A stretch of 64,000 bases of DNA from Epithemia pelagica. Lineage: Eukaryota > Bacillariophyta > Bacillariophyceae > Surirellales > Surirellaceae. This document shows, in pieces, positions 49,940 to 59,695 of this stretch. The notes beneath the pieces were generated by a model. The model saw only the letters and a list, made by a program, of their open reading frames with translations. It was not told the DNA's origin and ran no database searches. The DNA lies in the NCBI GenBank assembly GCA_946965045.2, contig OX337230.1:1736001-1800000 (forward strand). Direction: 5' to 3'. Both the position numbers and the translations under genes were made by a program. How positions within the stretch are numbered: the stretch's first letter is position 1; each line of letters starts with the position of its first letter.

Positions 49940-51646
49940 TTAATCTGTCGTGGGTTCACCTGCTGCTGCTCCTCCTCCAACAACATAGCGCACGGTAGGT
50001 CGACCACTGCGAGCGGCAATGCTCAAAGTGTAGGCTCCCATGCAATCAAAGACCAACCAGTCCCCCACAACCAATTCCGGAAGAAGCAAATCAGGGCAAA
50101 TGACATCATAGTCCTTTCCAGAGGGACCATGCACCGTACTTGGAAGGAGGGTGTTGGAGGAGGAGGATGCCTCTGCTGTCTCTGCACTAGCCATTTTCAA
50201 CGGCGTTGGGGTAAAGGTTTCATTGCACAAGACACAGTCCTTGAAGACTCCCTGTACGCCTTGCGCAATGTAGTAATGACGACGAGCCATTGAGGTGCGA
50301 GTCGAAGTATCGATGTTATCGGTATCTCCCTCATCGTCGACTTGAATGCGATAGATGCGACTACACAAACAAAAGGCCTCCTCGACAAAATACCGCCCCG
50401 GTTCCGATATAATATGCACTGCTTGTGTAGTGTCACGTTGAGATGGGAACAATTCTTCAATCAAGGGAGTGACTGCCATGGCAATGTTGGCTGCCGTTTC
50501 TTGTGAATCCTTACTAGTTGAAGAGCCGTTTCCTGTGACTGGAGTCACCTGTTGAGTGTCTGTCATTGTGCCATTTGATTTGGAATCAAGACACCGCTTG
50601 CCAGAGAAACGACCATGACTTGCTCCAGCTCCATCCGCACCAGGATATCCACCACCAATGTCCAGAAGCCAGCATTTAGGAGGGAGAGATGTTTGTTGTA
50701 GATGCTCTGAAGGTTGCTGTTGTATGTCATCCACTACTTGCATGGCTTGACGAGCAAGCCGGATTGCCTGAACGTAGGAATCTGGATCATGATTACCGGA
50801 ACCACAATGAAAGCTCACTCCGATAATTGGCAATTGCAATTCCATAGCCAAACGAACCAAGGACGGAATCCGATCTGGAGGAGCCCCAAACTTTTCTCCC
50901 AGAGGAACGACCGAATGTTCGTCTGGTACTAGTATTCGGAGGACCAAATGAGGTGTAGCGACCAGTGATGATTTGGCTGTGTCATGTGGCCCGGATGAAT
51001 CCGAGTGCCCGAGCGTGGTTTTCTGTTCTTGTTGATGTGACCGATGAATTTTATACAATTCCTCTGGACCATCAAAAGTCAGGACGCGAACCTGATGCTT
51101 CCGTAGTGCTGTATCGAGATCATGTTCTGCCCTTTGCGGATTGGCATAGACAGCACCTCGAGATGACACGTATTGCAAGGCTAGTTCAATTTCGGGAATC
51201 GAGGCACAATCAAATCCAGCCGCTGAAACAGGTGGTGGTGTAGAGAGAGCATTCAAAGGCGCCTGTTTATTTCTTTCAAGGCCAAGGGTCAAACCCAAAA
51301 TGGCGGCCACCATTGGATCGGGGTTGCATTTGATGGCATAAAATGGTTTGATACGAGGAAACAGCTTCCTCCACGCCAAAAGCTTTTGGAAAACGACATT
51401 CAGATCACAGAGAAAGAATCCATCATCAAGTGCATCTTCGTCATATTCGCTGTAGCTCTCTTGTTCAAGCAAGCATTGAATCTGGTGCCTTGCACATTCC
51501 ACAGCACTATCGACATGTTCCGGAATTATCGTGAACGTGGAATCGGATGTTTCAGAGTCGGAAAATGAACACTTCACAGCAGCAAGAGTGTTCTCAAGGT
51601 CCCAAATTTCTTCAGGGATTGTTATGTCCACAGGCAATTTGTTCAT
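49940..51646 (-). CDS. Group IV (ornithine/DAP-type) decarboxylase-like protein with altered active site
   Basis: 568 aa, single exon. Alanine-racemase-type barrel motifs are intact: PLP lysine in FYAIKCNPDP, GFDCASIPEIE, VRVLTFDG, FHCGSGN (PLP-stacking His), LLDIGGGYPG, EPGRYFVEEA and the C-terminal MGAYT. Two ornithine-specific positions differ. The GPTCDGLD motif reads GPSGKDYD, so catalytic Cys becomes Gly and the neighbouring Asp becomes Lys. The DGVYGSFN motif reads AQGVQGVFK, replacing the substrate-binding Asp. It could therefore be a decarboxylase with another substrate, or a regulatory paralogue like antizyme inhibitor; ordinary ornithine decarboxylation is unlikely. Insertions rich in Ser/Thr/Gln lie between barrel elements. 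A copia LTR begins 70 bp upstream of its ATG. Confidence 0.85.
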   Translation of the reverse strand: MNKLPVDITIPEEIWDLENTLAAVKCSFSDSETSDSTFTIIPEHVDSAVECARHQIQCLLEQESYSEYDEDALDDGFFLCDLNVVFQKLLAWRKLFPRIKPFYAIKCNPDPMVAAILGLTLGLERNKQAPLNALSTPPPVSAAGFDCASIPEIELALQYVSSRGAVYANPQRAEHDLDTALRKHQVRVLTFDGPEELYKIHRSHQQEQKTTLGHSDSSGPHDTAKSSLVATPHLVLRILVPDEHSVVPLGEKFGAPPDRIPSLVRLAMELQLPIIGVSFHCGSGNHDPDSYVQAIRLARQAMQVVDDIQQQPSEHLQQTSLPPKCWLLDIGGGYPGADGAGASHGRFSGKRCLDSKSNGTMTDTQQVTPVTGNGSSTSKDSQETAANIAMAVTPLIEELFPSQRDTTQAVHIISEPGRYFVEEAFCLCSRIYRIQVDDEGDTDNIDTSTRTSMARRHYYIAQGVQGVFKDCVLCNETFTPTPLKMASAETAEASSSSNTLLPSTVHGPSGKDYDVICPDLLLPELVVGDWLVFDCMGAYTLSIAARSGRPTVRYVVGGGAAAGEPTTD

Positions 51647-51716
51647 CTTTGTTGGTCTCTATTGCGTGTTTTGATTTCGTCACTCGCTCTATTTTCTCGA
51701 AAGATATCGGCTCTTC

Positions 51717-51946
51717 TGAATAAATAATCACGGGCGCCCCCTTTGTAACCTACGAAGGGCCTCGCTACGCACCGCCTGGCATCGCCCGGCCCCTAGCTAT
51801 GTGTTCGCTAGTGGGTACCGTGGTCGCTATTTGGCCCCTACGTGAGCGATTTGCCCCCAAAGGGCACCCCTAGTTTAGTCATCATAATTTCTGATAGTTT
51901 GATTGTTGCAAGCCGTATATTGCGTCTGTCCGTCAGTTTTTATTCA
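51717..51946 (+). repeat. Left LTR
   Basis: 230 bp, TG...CA ends with 8-bp inverted termini (TGAATAAA / TTTATTCA). It lies between the decarboxylase start (51646) and the element body and may act as promoter in either direction. Confidence 0.92.
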
Positions 51947-52441
51947 GTTTATCAGACCCAGTGTCTGTTGTTTCCCCACTGTTCGCCGGACGGCAAGCGC
52001 CTGATCAACGCTCGGGAGTTGTTCGCGCTAAGCGGCTTCGTCACTCGCTCGCTTGCGTCATCTCTGTGACTTGTTTTGTCACTGTGGGACCCACTCGCTA
52101 ATTTGTGACTTGCGACTGCACAACGTATCGTGCACGTGCTCGTACACGTGGACCGTCCATCCACGCGCTCCGTACGACTCAATTATATAAGCCTGCTGGC
52201 TTTCGACACGTGCCTGCTTGCTCGCGGAATCGCCGGTTCGCCGACTCGCGGATTCGCCGATCGCCAGCTCGCTCGCTCGCGGAATCGCCGGACGACTACT
52301 CGCCGATTCACTCGCAGATTGTTGGCTCACAGAAATTCGCTTCTCTCATCACAATTGCAAATTTCTGCACAAGAACAAGCCTTCCCTTGCCATCCGTTTG
52401 ACCTTCTACTACCCTCCTACCCTTCATCCGACCCTTGAACC
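51947..52441 (+). other. Retrotransposon leader (5' UTR)
   Basis: About 495 bp from the LTR to the gag ATG. It starts with the candidate primer-binding site and contains repetitive CGCTCGC/GATTCGCCG-type stretches near 52215-52315. Short frames here are not supported as genes. Confidence 0.6.
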
Positions 52442-54517
52442 ATGGCCGCAAATGCCTTCCGTACTGCACTGGGCCGCTGTGGCTACGACAATGCTACCGT
52501 TGGGTACCTAACGCAACAGGGCTTCACGACAACGGATCAGTTCCTGGAGTTTCCTATCAACAAAGTCAAGCCCATGCTGAAGACATTAGCCAAGAACCTA
52601 CCTGACGGTGTCACCCTACCCTACCAATTCAACCTCAAGTTCCTTGGCTTCCGAATGTGGTTGGAATACCGTTCTGTCCGTGGTCAGGACCTTGATGCTG
52701 GTGCTTATACTGGTGACGTAATCACCAAGTGGATGAGACGCGTAACGGAACTCGCGAATGCCACCACCACTGATGGTCAGGATGACCCAGTACCACCCAA
52801 AAGGCTAACGAACCTAGCCGATTGGGAACGTCACGACGGAATGTGGCGCACGTACTTGGGTCAGCACCGTAATCCGACAACGGGAGTGCCGCTCACCTAC
52901 GTATTGCGTGAGGAGTCCGACGTACCGGACGACGCACTAACCGCCGATTACGACTGCATTGACGACGACCTAGTCGCGACCACTCGTCATGAGGGGGACC
53001 AGTACAAAGCCGACCGACGCAGAGTGTATGAGCTGTACTACCCTCTTATCTACGATGGTCGGGCATGGACGTTTGCTAAAACGCACGCGAAATCGAAGGA
53101 CGGCCGTGAGGCCTACCTAACCGTCAAGCGGCAAGCCACTGGACAGGCCGCGAGCATCCTGCGCAAGAAACAGGCTTATGCGCAGATCGCAAATGCTAAG
53201 TTTACAGGACGAGGGAAGTACCGCTTCCATGACTACATCCACCGTCACCAACATGCGCACAACACCCTGGAAGAGCTTGGCGAAACGGTCGCGGAAACGA
53301 AAAAAGTGACCGATTTCATGAATGGGATCACCGATCCGACGCTCGTCCAAGCAAAGACCGTCGTCAACGGTGACCAGGAGAAGTTGGAGAACTTCGAAGC
53401 GTGCCAGCAATACTTCTTGACTGTGCACAGCGCCGCCAAAACCGAAACGCAGGACGACTCTCGCAAGATCGCCGCTGCTAGTACCACTCCAAGTAAAGGA
53501 AAGGGCAAAGGGCGCAATCAGAAAAAGAGCAAGAAAAAGAAGGACCGCGTTCATGCTGGTCACTACGATGCCGACGAATGGGCAGACCTGACGGAGGACG
53601 AACGCAAACAAGTCCAGGCTCTTCGCAAAGAGCGCAAAGAAAAGCAGAAGCTTGGATCCGTCACCACAGACGACTCTTCCAACGCATCGTCGAAGAGATC
53701 GAAAACGTCGCATGGGAGTACTGCTGAGGACGCAATCTCAGTAGACATTGATGACGACGCTAAGCCTGAGGCTAAGACCAACGTATCGGTCATTATGGAA
53801 GTGGACGAGAACTTGCTTGACTCCTCTGTTGACAACGTACCGTCGCCAGACAAGCACTCTAAGTTCCGCGCTTCCGCCTCACCTGCAAAATCATCCGAAG
53901 ATGATTCGCAGCCGACAAAGTCCTCAGCTGGCAACAGCTTTGGACGTTTCGCGCATAAGGCTAAAGCACAACCGAACGAACCCGGATCTGCGTCCGTCAA
54001 ATCCGTACGTACTCGCCCCATGGGGGAATACGAGACCTATCCACCGATGTGGCAATGGGAAGAGGACGGACGTCCTGATATGAGTCATATGACCATCCCA
54101 CCAGTCCCGGAACACGGCGACATCTTTGTAAAGCTGCCGCTACCGGTCAAAGGCAAGTTTGCTGAAGGGCCTCGCAACGTCCGCTCACTTACCAAGCATG
54201 ACCAAAGTATGCTGAAAGGAAGCTTCCGCGAAGAGATCGACACTATTGTACACAATAGTCCAATTTGGTCTTGGCGCTGGTCTAAAATGTCAGGCTATGA
54301 ACGAGAAGAGCGCCAAATGTACCATGTGTGCAGACGCTTAGCCGAGCACACGGAAGTGTTCGACGAAGCTTTGAAATACACTATGCTTGCCAATGGACAA
54401 TTGGCTGCCGCAGAGCGAAGGCGTAATGTATGCGGTCGTTATTCCGCCGATCTTGAATTCGATGTCCGTGACCCGAATGTCTCTGACAAGTCTGCCGACA
54501 AGTCTAATTCCTCCTGA
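52442..54517 (+). CDS. Copia Gag protein
   Basis: 691 aa from ATG 52442. The N-terminal ~330 residues are helical and capsid-like, including DITKWMRRV-type and FHDYIHRHQHAHNTLEELG segments. A Lys/Gly-rich basic patch (SKGKGKGRNQKKSKKKKDR) stands where many Gags have CCHC knuckles; none is visible. It is followed by HYDADEWADLTEDERKQVQALRKERK, a pattern seen in diatom copia Gags. The C-terminal third is S/D-rich and then folded. It ends at TGA 54515-54517, and the same frame continues after the stop into protease, so pol may be made by stop-codon readthrough or this TGA may be a mutation. Confidence 0.85.
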   Translation: MAANAFRTALGRCGYDNATVGYLTQQGFTTTDQFLEFPINKVKPMLKTLAKNLPDGVTLPYQFNLKFLGFRMWLEYRSVRGQDLDAGAYTGDVITKWMRRVTELANATTTDGQDDPVPPKRLTNLADWERHDGMWRTYLGQHRNPTTGVPLTYVLREESDVPDDALTADYDCIDDDLVATTRHEGDQYKADRRRVYELYYPLIYDGRAWTFAKTHAKSKDGREAYLTVKRQATGQAASILRKKQAYAQIANAKFTGRGKYRFHDYIHRHQHAHNTLEELGETVAETKKVTDFMNGITDPTLVQAKTVVNGDQEKLENFEACQQYFLTVHSAAKTETQDDSRKIAAASTTPSKGKGKGRNQKKSKKKKDRVHAGHYDADEWADLTEDERKQVQALRKERKEKQKLGSVTTDDSSNASSKRSKTSHGSTAEDAISVDIDDDAKPEAKTNVSVIMEVDENLLDSSVDNVPSPDKHSKFRASASPAKSSEDDSQPTKSSAGNSFGRFAHKAKAQPNEPGSASVKSVRTRPMGEYETYPPMWQWEEDGRPDMSHMTIPPVPEHGDIFVKLPLPVKGKFAEGPRNVRSLTKHDQSMLKGSFREEIDTIVHNSPIWSWRWSKMSGYEREERQMYHVCRRLAEHTEVFDEALKYTMLANGQLAAAERRRNVCGRYSADLEFDVRDPNVSDKSADKSNSS

Positions 54518-54523
54518 TGGAGT

Positions 54524-55798
54524 GTGCCCTGTGCATCCGCTGCCGAAGCAGTAAAAATTGATAAAACGAATCTTATTGTTCAATCGAATGCACACGTAGG
54601 CACCCATTATAGTTATTCTAAACGTTTCGCACATCGTCTATGTGCTATGAACACCGACGAATATGGTGTTGAGACCATTGAGCTCACCTGTGAGTTGGAC
54701 TCACATGCGGACACCTGTGCCGTGGGAAGAGACTTCGTAATGCTCTCCGAAGCCCACCGCTATATCAGTGTGCATCCGTTCGCGGAGGAATACAACCCGC
54801 TGACCAATGTCCCTATTGCGACTGTTGCTACTGTCTGGACTGACAGCGAAAACCAGTCTTACTTGCTTGTTATCCACCAAGCATTGTTTTTAGGGGACCG
54901 TATGGGCAGTTCGTTACTCTGTCCGAACCAGATGCGTGCCCATGGCATCGTTGTCAACGACGTACCTAAACAGTTTGACCCGCACAGCACGCATAGTATC
55001 CACGTACCGGAAGCCGATCTCACTATCCCGCTCACCATGGCTGGTGTGATAAGTGGTTTCGCCACTCGCAAACCCACTTCTGACGAGTTGGAACACTTGC
55101 CACAAGTTGTGCTAACTGCCGATAGCCCATGGCAACCTCGTTCTACCGCCTTTGCGGACGCGGAGGAGAAACTGGGTGTAGCTGCCGCTACTGTCGTTCG
55201 CAATGGCGATCCGAATTCGATTGCCGCATCCTCCATTCCACGACTCATCAAAGCAGTGCGAACGTACCAGCATGCTTTTGCCAATCCATCACCCGATCTG
55301 GACGCCGACGCACAAGGCGACGACCTATACGAACGCTTGATAGCGACGGTCACTGTTCATCCAGAGAAGGAGGAGCCTGATGTAGTCCCGGAGGACAAAC
55401 GTGAACGTCGGCTGTACATGATCAAGACTGCTAACGAGTCTTCCCCAGCCGATCCTGCTGGAAAGGGAGTGCTTGACGCAGCTGTACTGTCACAACGTTG
55501 GGGCATTGGTTTACCCAAAGCAAAGAATACGCTTAAAGTGACGACGCAGGCTGGAGTACGAAACGTATTAATCCCATCTGAGCGTAAGGTCCGTAAGAAG
55601 GCACCGTGGCTCAAATTCCCCAATGTGAAAGGCCGTTGGTTCTCGGACGAGATGTTTGCCAAGGAAGTTTCCAGTGCGAACGTACCAGCATGCTTTTGCC
55701 AATCCATCACCCGATCTGGACGCCGACGCACAAGGCGACGACCTATACGAACGCTTGATAGCGACGGTCACTGTTCATCCAGAGAAGGAGGAGCCTGA
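54524..55798 (+). CDS. Copia Pol, N-terminal fragment: protease region, frame lost in duplication
   Basis: The frame follows Gag after one TGA and two codons (Trp, Ser); the GTG at 54524 is not a real start. The aspartic protease motif is ELDSHADTCAVG (~54689), the DSHADT form typical of diatom copia elements. The frame reads normally through the first copy of a 418-bp duplication (55254-55671). It then enters the second copy in the wrong frame and stops at 55798. The rest of Pol continues in the frame 55656-59171. Confidence 0.8.
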   Translation: MPCASAAEAVKIDKTNLIVQSNAHVGTHYSYSKRFAHRLCAMNTDEYGVETIELTCELDSHADTCAVGRDFVMLSEAHRYISVHPFAEEYNPLTNVPIATVATVWTDSENQSYLLVIHQALFLGDRMGSSLLCPNQMRAHGIVVNDVPKQFDPHSTHSIHVPEADLTIPLTMAGVISGFATRKPTSDELEHLPQVVLTADSPWQPRSTAFADAEEKLGVAAATVVRNGDPNSIAASSIPRLIKAVRTYQHAFANPSPDLDADAQGDDLYERLIATVTVHPEKEEPDVVPEDKRERRLYMIKTANESSPADPAGKGVLDAAVLSQRWGIGLPKAKNTLKVTTQAGVRNVLIPSERKVRKKAPWLKFPNVKGRWFSDEMFAKEVSSANVPACFCQSITRSGRRRTRRRPIRTLDSDGHCSSREGGA

Positions 55799-56089
55799 TG
55801 TAGTCCCGGAGGACAAACGTGAACGTCGGCTGTACATGATCAAGACTGCTAACGAGTCTTCCCCAGCCGATCCTGCTGGAAAGGGAGTGCTTGACGCAGC
55901 TGTACTGTCACAACGTTGGGGCATTGGTTTACCCAAAGCAAAGAATACGCTTAAAGTGACGACGCAGGCTGGAGTACGAAAGGTATTAATCCCATCTGAG
56001 CGTAAGGTCCGTAAGAAGGCACCGTGGCTCAAATTCCCCAATGTGAAAGGCCGTTGGTTCTCGGACGAGATGTTTGCCAAGGAAGTTTC
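55254..56089 (+). repeat. 418-bp tandem duplication inside pol
   Basis: CAGTGCGAACGTACCAGC begins copies at 55254 and 55672. Only one difference was noticed (AAACGTATTA at ~55561 against AAAGGTATTA at ~55979). The length is not a multiple of three, so the duplication shifts the reading frame of pol. Confidence 0.92.
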
Positions 56090-59000
56090 ACTGAACGGGG
56101 ACACGGGCGCCTCGATCTTTACAGACGGTAAAGGATTCGACCACGTTTATCCCTGGAAGTCGAAAAAGCAACATCCTGAAGGATTGATGTCTCTGATTCA
56201 CAATGTTGGGATTCCCCAAACAATGGTATCTGATGGTGCCCGAGAATTGTTCCTAGGGAAGTCCCGTGAAATATGCAACGAGTACCGCATAAAGATGGAG
56301 AAAACGGTTCCTTATAGTCCATGGCAGAACGCCGCCGAAGCGAGCATTCGTGAACTAAAGAAGGGAGTTGTCAAGATTATGAGGACGACCGGCGCACCAC
56401 GACGTTTATGGAGCTATGCTCTTAAATGGTGCTCACACGTACGGCAACTCACGGCATCCGATATCCCTGAATTAGATGGATGTACACCGTTCGAGCATGT
56501 AATTGGCTCAACGCCAGACATCTCTCCATTAGCCATGTTCCAATTCTATCAGCCGGTGTATTATCGCATGCCCATGGCACAGTTTCCCTTCGAAAAAAGA
56601 CTGATTGGCCGATGGTTGGGTTTAGCCGATGATTGCACCGATGATATGGCCTATGAAATCCTAACGCAAGAGGGCAATCATGTCACACGGAAAGATGTGT
56701 GGGCCATTCCGGAAGACGACCTGAAGAATCCGACGATTCATCAGCAGTTGTTGGACTATGATGCCGCTATTCAAACGCAAATGAAAGAGCCGCCATCTGA
56801 TGGCACAACTGGGAGCGATCCACCCCCAGACCTCTTTGACGAAGGTGAACTTCTAGAGCCCTTGTTCCCAGAGGCCGAAGCCCTGGAATCCGACGCGTAC
56901 ACGCCGGAGGAACTAGACGAATATCTCACCGCTGAAGTCATGCTGCCGCGAGGAGGTGAAAGCGCTCGAGCGAAAATCATTGGACGCACGAAAGATGCTC
57001 ATGGGCGACCTATTGGTGAGCGCGACGCCAACCCAATCCTTGATACCCGGTACTACGATGTACAGTTTCCGGATGGATCGGTCGAGTCGTATGCAACCAA
57101 TATGATCGCAGAGAATCTGTATTCGCAAGTTGACCCGGAGGGTAATGCGTTCAACACATTGAAAGCCATTGTGGGGCACCGCAGTGATGAGACCGCAGTT
57201 AAGCGAACAGACGCATCGTTCCTTGACGGCACATCACACCACACAACGAAAGGCTGGGAATTGCAATGTGAACTGTCCGATCAATCGACTGTTTGGCTGC
57301 CGCTCAAAGACGTCAAGAATGGAAATATGATTGAAGCCGCCGAATACGCAGTATCCACTGGCATCGCAAAAGAGCCTGCTTTCGCATGGTGGGTCCCACG
57401 TGCACTTCGCAAACGAGACCGTATTATCAAAAAGGTAAAGTCACGTTATTGGAAGCGAACGCACAAGTATGGCATTGAGTTGCCCCACTCTGTGGAAGAA
57501 GCCCTGGCAATTGACCGCCGAACGGGGACTGACTTCTGGCGTAAGGCTATTGAGAAAGAAATGAAGAACGTTGGCATTGCTTTCGAATTTCCAGCTGATG
57601 GCGAAGTGCCTTCTGGATACAAGCATATCCCCTGTCATATGGTTTTTGACATCAAATCAGACCTGCGACGAAAAGCACGGTTAGTGGCCGGAGGCCACAA
57701 AACTGATCCACCCAAAGAATCGACCTATTCTAGTGTGGTATCACGCGATAGCGTACGCATTGCTTTTACTATCGCTGCACTAAATGGTCTCGATGTTCTC
57801 GTCGGGGACGTGCAAAACGCATATCTCAACGCACCGACTAAAGAGAAGACCTATACCACCGCGGGACTCGAATTTGGACCAGATAAGGTTGGACAACCTG
57901 CACTGATAGTGCGCGCATTATATGGTCTCAAAAGTTCTGCCGCAAGGTGGCGTGATCACATCGCCGCAACGCTCCGCGACATGGGATTTAAGATGTGTCA
58001 AGCTGATCCGGACGTATGGCTTCGAGCGAACACTCGACCATCTGATGGGTTCCAGTATTACGAGTATGTTTTGGTCTATATTGATGATCTGCTGATTGTT
58101 AGTCATGATCCCAAAACCGTGATGCAGGACCTGCAGAGGCGCTATACGATCAAGCCCGACAGTATCAAACCACCAGACGAATACTTGGGATCCGAAATAC
58201 GGCGTTATACCATACCCGACACGCAAGATCCGTCGAACCGTGATCGTTGGGCCATGTCCGCTGACAAGTATTGTAAGCGTGCTCTTGCCGAAGTCGAAAC
58301 GGAACTGGAGAAATCCGGAGAAAAGCTGAAGTCAAAAGTGACGACGCCGATCGCCGATGGATATCGCCCGGAATTAGATGCGACTCCTGAACTCGACGCA
58401 AGACGTGCGAACTACTACCAAGGACTGATCGGTATTCTCCGTTGGATTGTTGAACTCGGTCGTATCGACATTACAACCGCAGTCTCTCATATGTCCCGTT
58501 TTATGGCGAATCCACGAGAAGGACATCTCGAGCAGACGTTGCACATCTTCGCGTATCTGAAGAAGTACGATAGATCCGCCATTGTGTTCGACGACACAAC
58601 CCCAGACTTCGACGAGTCACGTTTTACCAGACCGGATTGGTCTGAGTATTATCCTGATGCTGCCGAGCCGATTCCGCCAAACGCACCAGCACCGCGTGGA
58701 AACGCTGTCACCACGACTTGCTTTGTCGATGCTGATCATGCTGGATGCCGTGTCACACGGCGCTCTCAAACAGGAGTCCTACTGTTCTTGCAACGAGCAC
58801 CGATCATGTGGTATTCAAAACGACAAAACACTGTTGAGACGTCTACATTTGGCAGTGAGTTCGTGGCGATAAAGACTGCCATTGAAATGATCGAAGCATT
58901 TCGTTATAAGTTGCGAATGATGGGTATCCCGTTGGATGGAGAGACGAATGTGTTCTGCGACAATGAATCTGTGTTTAAGAACTCGACGCAGCCGGAATCA

Positions 59001-59171
59001 GTCCTAAAGAAGAAGCACAACGCAATTGCTTATCATCGGACTCGTGAAGCGCAAGCTGCTGGACTTGTGCGCATTGCATGGGAAGAAGGTGAAACGAATC
59101 TTGCCGATATCCTAACCAAACTGCTACCCGGACCTCGATTGCGATTCCTGGCCCAACGTATCATGTGGTAG
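55656..59171 (+). CDS. Copia Pol, C-terminal fragment: integrase, reverse transcriptase, RNase H
   Basis: 1,171 codons; the first ~145 lie in the second duplicate copy. Integrase core acids are in FTDGKGF (~155), VSDGARELF (~192) and AAEASIRELKKG (~227). The RT begins FDIKSDLRRKARLVAGG (~664), with GDVQNAYLNAP and catalytic VYIDDLLI (~807). RNase H follows with CFVDADHAG (~1022), the Glu of STFGSEF (~1066) and FCDNESVF (~1101). These read as intact copia domains. The start codon is an artefact of the duplication; in an unduplicated element this would be continuous with the protease frame. Confidence 0.9.
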   Translation: MPRKFPVRTYQHAFANPSPDLDADAQGDDLYERLIATVTVHPEKEEPDVVPEDKRERRLYMIKTANESSPADPAGKGVLDAAVLSQRWGIGLPKAKNTLKVTTQAGVRKVLIPSERKVRKKAPWLKFPNVKGRWFSDEMFAKEVSLNGDTGASIFTDGKGFDHVYPWKSKKQHPEGLMSLIHNVGIPQTMVSDGARELFLGKSREICNEYRIKMEKTVPYSPWQNAAEASIRELKKGVVKIMRTTGAPRRLWSYALKWCSHVRQLTASDIPELDGCTPFEHVIGSTPDISPLAMFQFYQPVYYRMPMAQFPFEKRLIGRWLGLADDCTDDMAYEILTQEGNHVTRKDVWAIPEDDLKNPTIHQQLLDYDAAIQTQMKEPPSDGTTGSDPPPDLFDEGELLEPLFPEAEALESDAYTPEELDEYLTAEVMLPRGGESARAKIIGRTKDAHGRPIGERDANPILDTRYYDVQFPDGSVESYATNMIAENLYSQVDPEGNAFNTLKAIVGHRSDETAVKRTDASFLDGTSHHTTKGWELQCELSDQSTVWLPLKDVKNGNMIEAAEYAVSTGIAKEPAFAWWVPRALRKRDRIIKKVKSRYWKRTHKYGIELPHSVEEALAIDRRTGTDFWRKAIEKEMKNVGIAFEFPADGEVPSGYKHIPCHMVFDIKSDLRRKARLVAGGHKTDPPKESTYSSVVSRDSVRIAFTIAALNGLDVLVGDVQNAYLNAPTKEKTYTTAGLEFGPDKVGQPALIVRALYGLKSSAARWRDHIAATLRDMGFKMCQADPDVWLRANTRPSDGFQYYEYVLVYIDDLLIVSHDPKTVMQDLQRRYTIKPDSIKPPDEYLGSEIRRYTIPDTQDPSNRDRWAMSADKYCKRALAEVETELEKSGEKLKSKVTTPIADGYRPELDATPELDARRANYYQGLIGILRWIVELGRIDITTAVSHMSRFMANPREGHLEQTLHIFAYLKKYDRSAIVFDDTTPDFDESRFTRPDWSEYYPDAAEPIPPNAPAPRGNAVTTTCFVDADHAGCRVTRRSQTGVLLFLQRAPIMWYSKRQNTVETSTFGSEFVAIKTAIEMIEAFRYKLRMMGIPLDGETNVFCDNESVFKNSTQPESVLKKKHNAIAYHRTREAQAAGLVRIAWEEGETNLADILTKLLPGPRLRFLAQRIMW

Positions 59172-59292
59172 CACCCCTTTTAGATCCAAAATGGGATCGC
59201 CCCTTTTGAAGAATAGTCCGACGTACTGGACCGGCCTCTGCTGACATGACGAACTAAACGAAGTTGCCCACCCCGATTTTGTTCGCGGGGAC

Positions 59293-59522
59293 TGAATAAA
59301 TAATCACGGGCGCCCCCTTTGTAACCTACGAAGGGCCTCGCTACGCACCGCCTGGCATCGCCCGGCCCCTAGCTATGTGTTCGCTAGTGGGTACCGTGGT
59401 CGCTATTTGGCCCCTACGTGAGCGATTTGCCCCCAAAGGGCACCCCTAGTTTAGTCATCATAATTTCTGATAGTTTGATTGTTGCAAGCCGTATATTGCG
59501 TCTGTCCGTCAGTTTTTATTCA
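59293..59522 (+). repeat. Right LTR
   Basis: 230 bp, the same length as the left LTR and identical to it as far as I can read. It ends 173 bp before the carboxylesterase ATG, so it could influence that gene. Confidence 0.92.
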
Positions 59523-59695
59523 CTTCTTTCGGTCGCGCATTATTTAAGTGACAGTGCAAGATCAAAAGGGGTTGACATATTTTTACCTTGAACCTCTCGA
59601 CCACATAATATGAGTAGTCTCTATTATTGAACGAAGAATGAGCATGGATATACTTATCTCACCGATTCGTCGAATGTGTCTCTTGTAACAATCGA

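Larger units (their letters stand above)
51717..59522 (+). mobile_element. Ty1/copia LTR retrotransposon (diatom CoDi-like)
   Basis: 7.8 kb, bounded by 230-bp LTRs that begin TGAATAAATAATC and end TTTTTATTCA and that I read as identical. A 4-bp CTTC flanks both sides (51713-51716 and 59523-59526), a likely target duplication, although five bases are usual. Directly after the left LTR, TTTATCAGACCCA is a candidate primer-binding site (initiator-Met tRNA-like); before the right LTR, GCGGGGAC is a weak polypurine tract. Internal order is gag, protease, integrase, RT, RNase H, the copia order. Pol is disrupted by a tandem duplication, so this recent copy is probably not autonomous. Confidence 0.92.
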
